6,146 bases of DNA from Phycisphaerales bacterium (GCA_028288905.1 JAQGHJ010000361.1:1-6146), one strand, 5' to 3'. Counted from the stretch's first letter, positions 1 to 5,602 are shown. Numbers and translations: made by a program. Notes: generated from the sequence alone by a model not told the origin.

Positions 1-1
1 G

Positions 2-469
2 CAGATGGACTACGAGGACGCCGTCCTGGCGGAACTGGACGTCGTAGTCGCCAGCCCGCACGGGTCGCTGAAGCAGGACGAAAAAAAGGCCACCGATCGG
101 CTCGTGCGGGCGATCGAGAACCGGTACACCACGCTGGTCGGCCACCCGACGGGCCGGCTGATCGACCGCCGCGCCGGGCTGCCGATCAAGCTCGACCGCA
201 TCATCGCGGCCGCGAAGGAGACCGGAACGGCATTGGAGATCAACGCCGGCTACCCGCGGCTGGACCTGAACGACGTGATGGCCAAGGCCGCCGGGGAGGC
301 GGGCGTCATGTTGTCGATCAATACGGACGCCCACTCGGTGGACGGGCTGGGCGGGATGCCGTACGGCGTCGGCGTCGCCCGGCGGGCATGGCTGGGTCCA
401 CGGCAGGTGATCAACTGCCTGACGGCGAAGCAATTGCAGAAGTTCATCGCGGCCAAGCGGAGTGGGTGA
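2..469 (+). CDS. polX: PolX-type DNA polymerase/3'-5' exonuclease, C-terminal PHP domain (5'-truncated by window edge)
   Basis: This is the last ~155 residues of a family X DNA polymerase with a C-terminal PHP (polymerase and histidinol phosphatase) domain, which in characterised bacterial PolX enzymes carries metal-dependent 3'-5' exonuclease or AP-endonuclease activity used in base-excision repair. The frame is open to the left edge (a CAG codon precedes the ATG at 5), so that ATG is internal and the polymerase domain lies outside. Counting from it, PHP metal-ligand motifs are visible: His19 in ASPHGSLKQ, His47 in GHPTGRL, Glu78 in ALEIN, and Asp108/His110 in INTDAHS. The ending YGVGVARRAWLGPRQVINCL is typical of the family's C-terminus. 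The gene stops with TGA at 467-469. The next gene starts 267 bases on, so it is probably a separate transcript. A stand-alone PHP phosphoesterase is the alternative, but the GHPTGRL and VARRAWL segments favour PolX. Confidence 0.88.
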   Translation, partial: QMDYEDAVLAELDVVVASPHGSLKQDEKKATDRLVRAIENRYTTLVGHPTGRLIDRRAGLPIKLDRIIAAAKETGTALEINAGYPRLDLNDVMAKAAGEAGVMLSINTDAHSVDGLGGMPYGVGVARRAWLGPRQVINCLTAKQLQKFIAAKRSG

Positions 470-722
470 GCAGGCGGGCGCGCAGGGGCCGGAAGCCGGT
501 CGGGCGAAGGTTCCTTCGGATTGTCCCTCAACGGCCGAGCCATTAGATTGCTACACGTCCTAGGGGTCTGGAGCGGTCGGGGCGATCGAAGTCCGATCGG
601 CCGGCCGACGCTCTGACGCGATCGTCATTGAAGTGGTTGTTTGCCTCGGACCGGCATCCGCGACGGCCGCCGCATCACTGCGCCGTGCCGGCGGGACTTT
701 TTGTAAGGCCGCTCCAGGACAC

Positions 723-728
723 AAGGGG
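723..728 (+). promoter_or_regulatory. Ribosome binding site of the TPR/pseudo-protease gene
   Basis: AAGGGG lies 8 bases before the ATG at 737. It supports that start over later in-frame starts, and the protein read from it begins with a good export signal. I see no convincing promoter in the 470-736 gap: TTGAAG at 628-633 resembles a -35 box but has no matching -10 box at the right distance. Confidence 0.5.
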
Positions 729-736
729 ATTCGGAC

Positions 737-2485
737 ATGCTGAGGTATCGCAGTCGGGTTCAATTTCGCTCCGCCGCCGCCGTGTCAGCGCTATTCGCCG
801 CCGCGGCTGTAGGCGTGGCGGGGCCCCTACCGGCGACCCGGCCGGCGGCGGGGTTGAAACCGGCCGCCACCACTGCCCCTACCCCGGCCGTTGCGGCGGG
901 GCGGCCCGCCACGAAACCGGCCGGGGAACTCACGCGGCGGACGGTAGAAGAACTCGCCCGCCGCGGGGCGGATGCGATCGCGCTCGGGGACATCAAGGCC
1001 GCCCGCGACTGCTTCGTTGACGCCGTACAACTGGACCCGCGACACCGTCGCTCCCTCGAGTCGCTCGGGTACTGCTACCTGAAGCTGAACGACGTGGCCC
1101 GGGCCACAAAGTCGATGGAGGCGGCACAGGCGGTCCCCGCCACCGCGCCGGCGGCAGCGCCGGTCATTGCCACGTCATCCGGGCGGTCGCTGGCGGTGAA
1201 CCTGGCGTACGTCCTGCTCCGCAACCGGAACGCGATGCGCGGCGCCAAGTACATCAAGGACTACCTGGCGAGCCAGTCCGCCGCGCCACCGGACGAGGAC
1301 GTGCTGGACGCGCTGGCCGTCTGCCTGGCCCAGGCGCCGGACGAGGCGAAGGTGAACCGGCTGTACGACGAGTGCGTGAAGTTTTACGAACAAGCGAACG
1401 CCCGCCTTGAGGCGACCCGGCCGAACGAGAAGCGGTGGGGCGTCGACTGGATCCCCAAATCGGAATGGGTCGAGAAGGACAAGGAAAACAAGCGGGTCAG
1501 GACCGAACTCGACGACAAGGCCAAGCAGATGTCCGCCGCCCGGGCAATCTTGGCTGATAAGCAATCGCTGTACGCTGCCGTCACGTCGAACAAGCCGACC
1601 CGGCCCCGCACCCCTGTCGCCCAGGTCGAGGCGCAGTTGCGGACCGCGAAGCAAAAAGTGGACGCCCTACAGGACGAGATGACGGAACTGACCTCGAAGA
1701 TCGCCCGCCCGGCGTTTCCGAAGCTGTTCGAGCCGATGCCGATGGAGGAGTTGCCGGCCGTCGCGTCGGCCGCGCCGGGGACGCCGACACCCGAGGCGCC
1801 GGTCGCGGCGGTACCGCCAGTAGCCGTGGCTGTCGTGCCGCCCTCGCTCGTACGTCCCGCGGACGCGTTCACGCCTCCGCCGAGCCCTGCAGACGTCGCC
1901 CCGCCGGTGCCGGCCGCGGTCGAGCCGCCGACCCCACGGCGACGGGCGGTGTTCACGACCGCTTGCGGCTTCGCCGTCGCCCCCGACCTGGTCGTCACGT
2001 CGGCCGCCAGCGTGGAGGGCGCGAGCAAGGTGTCCGCCCAGCCGGCGGACTCGGAGCCGCTGGACGCGGAGGTCGTCCGGGCCGACGGGGCCTTGGCCCT
2101 GATCCGGCTCAAGGGCAAGCGGATGCGGTACGTCGGGCTCGGCGACGCCGCCTTCCCCGGCGGCGCGGTGCAGTGCGTCAGTTACCCGACGCCGGCGCTG
2201 TTCGACCCGTCGTCCGAGGCGATCGCCGGCACCGCTACGCCGGCCAAGGACGCGTGGAGCGTCGCGCTGGCGAAGCACCCGCGGCTGGCGGGGGCTCCCA
2301 TCCTGTTCGGCGGGCGGGTGGTCGGCGTGTCGGTGGGAGGGCGGGAAGACCCGTCTAGCCGACTCCCGGCGGCCACGCTCGCCGACCTTCGCAAGCTGAT
2401 CGGTACGGATGCACCAGCGACTCTCGCACAAGGGAACGACCCCAAAGCGGCGGTCTGCCTCGTCAGTTCCTTGCGAGAAAAGTAA
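737..2485 (+). CDS. Exported TPR/coiled-coil protein with a degenerate trypsin-like (HtrA-type) C-terminal domain
   Basis: A 582-residue protein of unknown precise role, probably in the periplasm or attached to the envelope. Residues 1-30 look like a signal peptide: a basic start with Arg at 3, 5, 7 and 11, then an Ala/Val-rich core ending at VAG. Residues ~65-133 form a TPR-like helix pair (consensus-like ALGDIKAARDCFVDAVQLDP), and ~151-220 hold further TPR-like helices. A tryptophan-rich stretch, KRWGVDWIPKSEW (231-243), leads into charged coiled-coil helices (244-275 and 292-322). Residues 333-400 are a Pro/Ala linker. Residues 401-556 resemble an S1C/trypsin fold: GFAVAPDLVVTSA (411-423), EVVRADGALALIRL (445-458) and GAPILFGGRVVGV (519-531). 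The expected His, Asp and Ser positions read Ser425, Ala452 and Ala518, so it is probably catalytically dead and may act as a binding or scaffold protein. The domain call rests on motif spacing seen by eye. It stands alone between two sizeable gaps. Confidence 0.78.
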   Translation: MLRYRSRVQFRSAAAVSALFAAAAVGVAGPLPATRPAAGLKPAATTAPTPAVAAGRPATKPAGELTRRTVEELARRGADAIALGDIKAARDCFVDAVQLDPRHRRSLESLGYCYLKLNDVARATKSMEAAQAVPATAPAAAPVIATSSGRSLAVNLAYVLLRNRNAMRGAKYIKDYLASQSAAPPDEDVLDALAVCLAQAPDEAKVNRLYDECVKFYEQANARLEATRPNEKRWGVDWIPKSEWVEKDKENKRVRTELDDKAKQMSAARAILADKQSLYAAVTSNKPTRPRTPVAQVEAQLRTAKQKVDALQDEMTELTSKIARPAFPKLFEPMPMEELPAVASAAPGTPTPEAPVAAVPPVAVAVVPPSLVRPADAFTPPPSPADVAPPVPAAVEPPTPRRRAVFTTACGFAVAPDLVVTSAASVEGASKVSAQPADSEPLDAEVVRADGALALIRLKGKRMRYVGLGDAAFPGGAVQCVSYPTPALFDPSSEAIAGTATPAKDAWSVALAKHPRLAGAPILFGGRVVGVSVGGREDPSSRLPAATLADLRKLIGTDAPATLAQGNDPKAAVCLVSSLREK

Positions 2486-2607
2486 CCCTCGCGGCTTCGA
2501 CGGGGACAGCTCGGTCGGAAGCGTTGGTCTGTGCTCCCGCCGTGCAATGTTGCAGCCTACGGTGGATTACAACGAGTTAGCTTGGCGATGAGGTGAGAGT
2601 TAGTTTC

Positions 2608-2636
2608 GTGAAAGTGGATCGGGATTAAAGTATGAT
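2608..2636 (+). promoter_or_regulatory. Possible sigma70-type promoter before the 79-residue gene
   Basis: GTGAAA (2608-2613, 4 of 6 matches to TTGACA) is separated by exactly 17 bases from TATGAT (2631-2636, 5 of 6 matches to TATAAT). This lies in the most AT-rich part of an otherwise GC-rich gap. Transcription would start near 2643, about 70 bases before the GTG at 2715. The call is by consensus only, and promoter rules in planctomycetes are less well known than in E. coli. The promoter could also serve the kinase gene downstream. Confidence 0.4.
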
Positions 2637-2701
2637 CGCCTCGGGGACCGAGTCCGAGCGCCATTCTGCCGCGACGCCCCATCGCCCCGCCGACCGATCA
2701 C

Positions 2702-2709
2702 GGGAGGAT
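2702..2709 (+). promoter_or_regulatory. Strong Shine-Dalgarno site fixing the GTG start at 2715
   Basis: GGGAGGAT, with core GGAGG at 2703-2707, lies 7 bases before the GTG at 2715. It is the best ribosome binding site in the window and is the main reason to accept the short gene behind it as real. Confidence 0.6.
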
Positions 2710-2714
2710 CCGAC

Positions 2715-2954
2715 GTGACGCCAAACGACGTCCAATCTTTGTTCCTCGAACGGCTCGGTGTGAGCCTAGGGGACGAGATGACTGATTATCTGATCCGCCG
2801 GTTTCAGGAGGGCGGGGCGGCGGCAGTCCCGGCCTCGGCCCGGGAGGTGGTCGATCCCGGCTTCGACCCGATCCGCCGTTTCGCCGAATTGGCTAACGCC
2901 TTGGGGCACGGCGCGGTGGTGCCGGCCGTCGTGCACGAGCCCGAGGTTCACTGA
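2715..2954 (+). CDS. Small hypothetical protein, 79 residues
   Basis: I do not recognise this protein. It starts with GTG behind a strong GGAGG site and ends in TGA at 2952-2954. The predicted chain has no signal peptide, no membrane segment and no cysteine, so it is probably a soluble cytoplasmic protein. Two amphipathic helices look likely: residues ~4-33 (from DVQSLFLERLG through LIRRFQEGG) and ~52-64 (DPIRRFAELANAL). They are joined by an Ala/Pro/Gly-rich stretch, and the tail is rich in Val, Pro and His. Support for being a gene is the ribosome site, a possible promoter upstream, and a sensible residue composition for this GC-rich frame. The kinase gene follows about 127 bases later on the same strand, so the two may share a transcript. 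No function can be assigned from sequence alone. Confidence 0.6.
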   Translation: MTPNDVQSLFLERLGVSLGDEMTDYLIRRFQEGGAAAVPASAREVVDPGFDPIRRFAELANALGHGAVVPAVVHEPEVH

Positions 2955-3068
2955 CCCCGTCCCGGGTGCGGCTCCCCACCGCGGTGCGACCGCCCTCTAC
3001 CCCTTGCTCCTCGCCCGGCACCTTCACTAACGGAAACATACCGCCCACTCCGCCCGTTCGCGCCCCGT

Positions 3069-3074
3069 GGAAGG
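3069..3074 (+). promoter_or_regulatory. Shine-Dalgarno site favouring the ATG at 3082 for the kinase
   Basis: GGAAGG lies 7 bases before the ATG at 3082. The in-frame GTG at 3067 overlaps this site, and the ATG at 3115 has no purine-rich site in front of it. On ribosome-site grounds 3082 is preferred. On protein-family grounds 3115 is also attractive, because the conserved part starts right there. Confidence 0.45.
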
Positions 3075-3081
3075 CGGGTCG

Positions 3082-4122
3082 ATGCGGGTGCGGCTGCGGC
3101 CAGCCCGTCATCGCATGATCATCACGTCTCACGCCTACGCCCGCGCGGGCCTGATCGGCAATCCGTCGGACGGGTACTACGGGAAGACGATCTCGTTCGT
3201 CATCCGCAACTTCAAGGCGACCGTCTGCCTCTGGGAAAGCCCCCACTTCGAGATCGTCCCGACCCAGGGCGATCTCGCCCGGTTCGGCAGCGTCGGCGAG
3301 TTCGTCCGCGACGTGAAGCTGCACGGGTACTACGGCGGCATCCGGCTCATTAAAGCGTCGGTCAAGAAGTTCCACGAGTACTGCGGCAAGCAAAACATCG
3401 ACCTCGACAAGCGGTCGTTCACCGTCAGCGTCGAGACCGACATCCCCCGGCTCGTCGGCATGAGCGGCAGCAGCGCGATCATCACCGCCATGTTCAAGGC
3501 GATGATGAAGTTCTACGGCGTCGACATCCCCAAGCATTACTTACCCACGCTCGTCCTCGCCGCCGAGCGGGAGGAGCTGGCGATCAACGCCGGGCTCCAG
3601 GACCGGGTGATCCAGGTGTACGAGGGGATCGTGTACATGGACTTCGAGCGGCAGCACCTCGAACAGCACGGGTACGGGATGTACGAGGAGCTGCGGCCGA
3701 AGAAGATGCCGCCGCTGTACGTCGCGTACGACGTCGAGCGGGCCGAGGTGAGCGACATCCCGCACAAGAACCTCCGCCAACTGTTCGAGAAGGGCGACCC
3801 GACCGTGGTCGGGGCGATGCAGACGTACCGCGAGATCACCGACCGGGCCCGCGTCGCGCTGATGGCTGGCGACTGGGGCACGCTCGGCCGGGCGATGGAC
3901 GAAAACTTCGACCTCCGCAAGACGTTCATGCCGATCGCCCCGGAGAACCAGCGCATGATCGACGTCGCCCGGGCCACCGGGGCGAGCGCCAAGTTCACCG
4001 GCAGCGGCGGGGCGATCTGCGGGCTGTACAAGGACGGCAAGCAGTACCAACAGCTCGTCGACGCCCTGGCAAGCATCCGGTGCAACGTGATCCGGCCGAT
4101 CATCTTCGAAACCCATGCGTGA
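3082..4122 (+). CDS. GHMP-family sugar-1-kinase, plant glucuronokinase-like
   Basis: Predicted to phosphorylate a sugar at C1 with ATP; by family resemblance the best substrate guess is D-glucuronate giving glucuronate-1-phosphate. From the ATG at 3082 (346 residues), the N-terminal block YARAGLIGNPSDGYYGKTIS (19-38) contains the GNPSD signature, the glycine-rich ATP loop is GMSGSSA (126-132), AGLQDR (170-175) carries the probable catalytic Asp174, and the C-terminal GHMP motif is KFTGSGGA (304-311). From memory, Arabidopsis glucuronokinase has near-identical blocks: GNPSDVYFG, GYYGGVRL, GLSGSSAI, AGLQDRVAQVYGG and KFTGSGGA. Other GHMP kinases such as heptose-7-phosphate or galactose kinases are less like it. 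The start is uncertain: GTG 3067, ATG 3082 (best ribosome site) or ATG 3115 (conserved region begins, 335 residues). A uridylyltransferase follows on the same strand, which fits a kinase-then-UDP-transfer route, though a 178-base repeat-bearing gap separates them. Substrate is an inference. Confidence 0.85.
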   Translation: MRVRLRPARHRMIITSHAYARAGLIGNPSDGYYGKTISFVIRNFKATVCLWESPHFEIVPTQGDLARFGSVGEFVRDVKLHGYYGGIRLIKASVKKFHEYCGKQNIDLDKRSFTVSVETDIPRLVGMSGSSAIITAMFKAMMKFYGVDIPKHYLPTLVLAAEREELAINAGLQDRVIQVYEGIVYMDFERQHLEQHGYGMYEELRPKKMPPLYVAYDVERAEVSDIPHKNLRQLFEKGDPTVVGAMQTYREITDRARVALMAGDWGTLGRAMDENFDLRKTFMPIAPENQRMIDVARATGASAKFTGSGGAICGLYKDGKQYQQLVDALASIRCNVIRPIIFETHA

Positions 4123-4192
4123 AGCCCACCAGGGAGGCACGGAGGCCAGTTTGTAGTTCTGGGCGACCCGGGCTAGTTGTGTTCGTCCTGCT

Positions 4193-4211
4193 GGACAGGG
4201 TTTTCCTGTTC
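4193..4211 (+). repeat. Small hairpin inside the kinase-galU repeat element
   Basis: GGACAGGG (4193-4200) can pair with TCCTGTTC (4204-4211) across a TTT loop: 8 pairs, two of them G-U. No run of T follows, so it is not a standard intrinsic terminator. Its 'CCTGTTCA' wording resembles another common dispersed repeat ('CATCCTGTTCATCCTGT'), which suggests the element is composite. It could partly weaken read-through from the kinase into galU. Confidence 0.35.
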
Positions 4212-4250
4212 AGACTCGAACTGGATTCGTGAGTTGGGGATCGGTTTGAC

Positions 4251-4290
4251 CTCCGCGTCTCCGCGTCTCCGCGTCTCCGCGTCTCCGTGG
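4251..4290. repeat. 8-base tandem repeat directly before galU
   Basis: Four perfect copies of CTCCGCGT (4251-4282) are followed by a variant fifth copy, CTCCGTGG (4283-4290). The array is the right arm of the inverted-end element and stops 10 bases before the galU ATG. An 8-base unit shifts frame with each copy, so it is not coding. Arrays like this can change copy number by slippage, which here would alter the galU leader length. Confidence 0.9.
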
Positions 4291-4300
4291 TGATCCCCGC

Positions 4301-5173
4301 ATGAATGTCACGAAAGCCGTCATCCCCGCCGCCGGGTTCGGCACCCGCATGCTGCCCGCTGCCAAGGCCGTCCCGAAGGAACTGCTGCCGGTGCTGGACA
4401 AGCCGACGATCCAGTACGTGGTTGAGGAGGCCGCCGCGGCCGGGATCGACGACGTGCTGCTCGTCACCAGCCGGGAGAAGAAGGCCGTCGAGGACCACTT
4501 CGACCGCATCCCCGAGTTGGAGGCGAGGCTGGCGGCCAGCGGGAAGCCGGCCCTGCTCGCGTCGGTCGCCGCGCTGGCCGAGCGGGTGAAGGTCCACGCC
4601 GTCCGCCAGGCCGAGCAGAAGGGGCTGGGCGACGCGGTGTACCAGGCAAAGCGGCACGTCGGCAGCGCGCCGTTCGTCTGCATGCTCGGGGACACAATCT
4701 TCAGCACCACGGGCGGTGCCGAATCGCCGACCACCGCCCTCGTCGCTGCGTACGAGAAGTACGGTACGTCCGTCATTGCGCTTGAGGAAGTGCCGGCCGA
4801 GAAGGTGAGCCGGTACGGCATCGTCGGCGGGGCGATGGTCGAGGACGGCGTGATCAAGCTCGACCGGCTCGTCGAGAAGCCTACTCCCGAGGCCGCCCCG
4901 AGCCGGCTGGCCGTCGCCGCCCGCTACCTCTTAACCCCGGCGATCTTCGCCTGCCTGGAGGAGACGAAGCCGGGCAAGGGCGGGGAAATCCAACTGACCG
5001 ACGCGCTCCAACTGTTACTCGCCCGCGAACCAATCCACGGCGTCGTGGTGAAGGCCCGCCGGCACGACATCGGGAACCCGGTCGACTGGCTCAAGACGAA
5101 CCTGCTGTACGCGTCCCGCGATCCCGTGATGTGGAAGGCGATCGAGCCGATGGTGCGGGAGCTACTGGGGTGA
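4301..5173 (+). CDS. galU: UTP:sugar-1-phosphate uridylyltransferase (GalU-type)
   Basis: Cytoplasmic nucleotidyltransferase that joins UTP and glucose-1-phosphate to UDP-glucose plus pyrophosphate, the precursor for envelope glycans and UDP-glucuronate. The 290 residues match the usual GalU length. Visible motifs: the nucleotide loop AVIPAAGFGTRMLPAAKAVP (6-25) with the following Lys26, KGLGDAVY (107-114), the metal-binding LGDTIF (129-134, Asp131), SRYGIV, VEKP (191-194, Lys193), GEIQLTDAL (228-236) and HDIGN (255-259). The second Asp of the common 'LGDD' is Thr132 here. The end DIGNPVDWLKTNLLYA differs a little from the usual DIGNxxGYLKA, which may mean altered sugar choice. The ATG at 4301 gives the normal N-terminus, but no Shine-Dalgarno site precedes it; the leader is the repeat array. 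Being next to a glucuronokinase-like kinase, it might also use glucuronate-1-phosphate. The uridylyltransferase class is secure; the exact sugar is not. Confidence 0.9.
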   Translation: MNVTKAVIPAAGFGTRMLPAAKAVPKELLPVLDKPTIQYVVEEAAAAGIDDVLLVTSREKKAVEDHFDRIPELEARLAASGKPALLASVAALAERVKVHAVRQAEQKGLGDAVYQAKRHVGSAPFVCMLGDTIFSTTGGAESPTTALVAAYEKYGTSVIALEEVPAEKVSRYGIVGGAMVEDGVIKLDRLVEKPTPEAAPSRLAVAARYLLTPAIFACLEETKPGKGGEIQLTDALQLLLAREPIHGVVVKARRHDIGNPVDWLKTNLLYASRDPVMWKAIEPMVRELLG

Positions 5174-5602
5174 GGTGGCCACAGGACGGTCGAGCGCCGC
5201 TGGCTCTCCTGGCAGCTTTCCCCCCACTCGCGCGGCCGTTCGCTCGCCATAATACGCCGGGCCCCCGTCGACTCCCCACGGATGTCATCCTGAGCGGAGC
5301 GAAGGACCCCTCGTCCACCGCGCGTCCATGCACCGCACTGCGAGGCCCGTGGACTGCGAATTTGTGGCCACATGTCAGTGCTCGCCGCGCAGGCCACCCA
5401 TTCCCATTCCACGCTCGCCGGACCGCTGATCCGGCCGCGCGGTGGACGAGGGGTCCTTCGCTCCGCTCAGGATGACATCCGTGGGAGAGCGGGCGTGGGG
5501 AAGCGGGCAGTACAGACCGGACCGGACAGCCCACCTAGCCGCTGATCGGCCCACCACCAAAACCCCGTTCCCGACCTTGTGTCCTGCCGCCGCCCGCTCC
5601 CC
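5174..5602. other. Convergent intergenic region without a gene
   Basis: This 429-base gap separates galU (+) from the membrane glycosyltransferase (-), so transcripts from both sides end here. Most of the middle is the long inverted repeat at 5275-5485. Flanks 5174-5274 and 5486-5602 show no ribosome site, no T-run terminator and no credible coding frame. Open frames across the gap read the inverted repeat in both directions with peptides such as VILSGAKDPSS, which mark a repeat and not a protein. The palindrome GTGGCCAC occurs at 5175-5182 and again in the repeat centre. Confidence 0.75.
5275..5485. repeat. Perfect 50-bp inverted repeat with 111-base centre (GTCATCCTGAGCG type)
   Basis: Bases 5275-5324 are the exact reverse complement of 5436-5485, separated by 5325-5435. 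The outer part of each arm carries GTCATCCTGAGCGGAGCGAA or its complement, a string that I recall as a common dispersed intergenic repeat in unrelated bacteria. The centre contains the 10-base palindrome TGTGGCCACA (5363-5372) and no coding signal. No transposase or target duplication is visible, so it resembles a non-autonomous MITE/REPIN-like unit. As RNA from either side it would fold into a very stable 50-pair stem, which could end or protect both convergent transcripts. Arm identity is seen directly; origin and role are inferred. Confidence 0.9.

Larger units (their letters stand above)
4127..4292. repeat. Intergenic repeat element with inverted ends (ACCACGGAGAC type)
   Basis: The left end, 4127-4146 (CACCAGGGAGGCACGGAGGC), matches the reverse complement of 4273-4292 (CACCACGGAGACGCGGAGAC) at 16 of 20 positions, so the kinase-galU gap is bracketed by inverted copies of one motif. 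As I recall, 'CACCACGGAGACACGGAG' strings and their inverted copies are scattered between genes in many environmental and planctomycete-like genomes. I see no transposase and no clear target duplication, so this is a non-coding, MITE-like or REP-like element rather than an insertion sequence. It fills nearly the whole gap between the two sugar genes, whose start and stop codons lie just outside it. Confidence 0.6.

Noticed and set aside
470..736. Possible terminator or promoter in the PolX-to-TPR gap
   Set aside because: Small GC-rich palindromes (such as CCGGAAGCCGG and CGGCCGGCCG) have no following T run and are expected by chance at this base composition; TTGAAG at 628-633 has no partner -10 box.
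628..1020. Plus-strand open frame overlapping the start of the TPR protein
   Set aside because: It is Arg/Gly-rich, has no family resemblance and no ribosome site, and lies in another frame over the well-supported signal peptide of the 737-2485 gene. It is a by-product of high GC.
1384..2431. Long minus-strand open frames opposite the TPR/pseudo-protease gene
   Set aside because: Their Ser/Thr/Gly- or Arg-rich composition is typical of antisense shadows of GC-rich genes, and no domain is visible in them.
2977..2986. CACCGCGGTG palindrome between the 79-residue gene and the kinase
   Set aside because: It is a single 10-base palindrome in GC-rich DNA without a T run or second copy, too weak to call a terminator or operator.
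2893..4140. Minus-strand open frames of 188-214 residues opposite the kinase
   Set aside because: The plus strand encodes clear GHMP kinase motifs throughout, and the antisense frames show only shadow composition.
4251..4290. Tandem array considered as a CRISPR
   Set aside because: Units are 8 bases, directly adjacent and without spacers, which is a simple tandem repeat.
4100..4857. Minus-strand frames containing TTETRRRGDAETRR-like peptides
   Set aside because: The peptide is a translation of the 8-base tandem repeat, a well-known source of false proteins, and the rest is antisense to galU.
5260..5500. Target-site duplication flanking the 50-bp inverted repeat
   Set aside because: Bases just outside the two arms (…GTCGACTC and AGAGCGGG…) share no direct repeat that I can defend.
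5091..5560. Open frames on both strands crossing the long inverted repeat
   Set aside because: They read the repeat in both directions (VILSGAKDPSS, CHPERSEGP), have no ribosome site, and are recognised false-ORF signatures.
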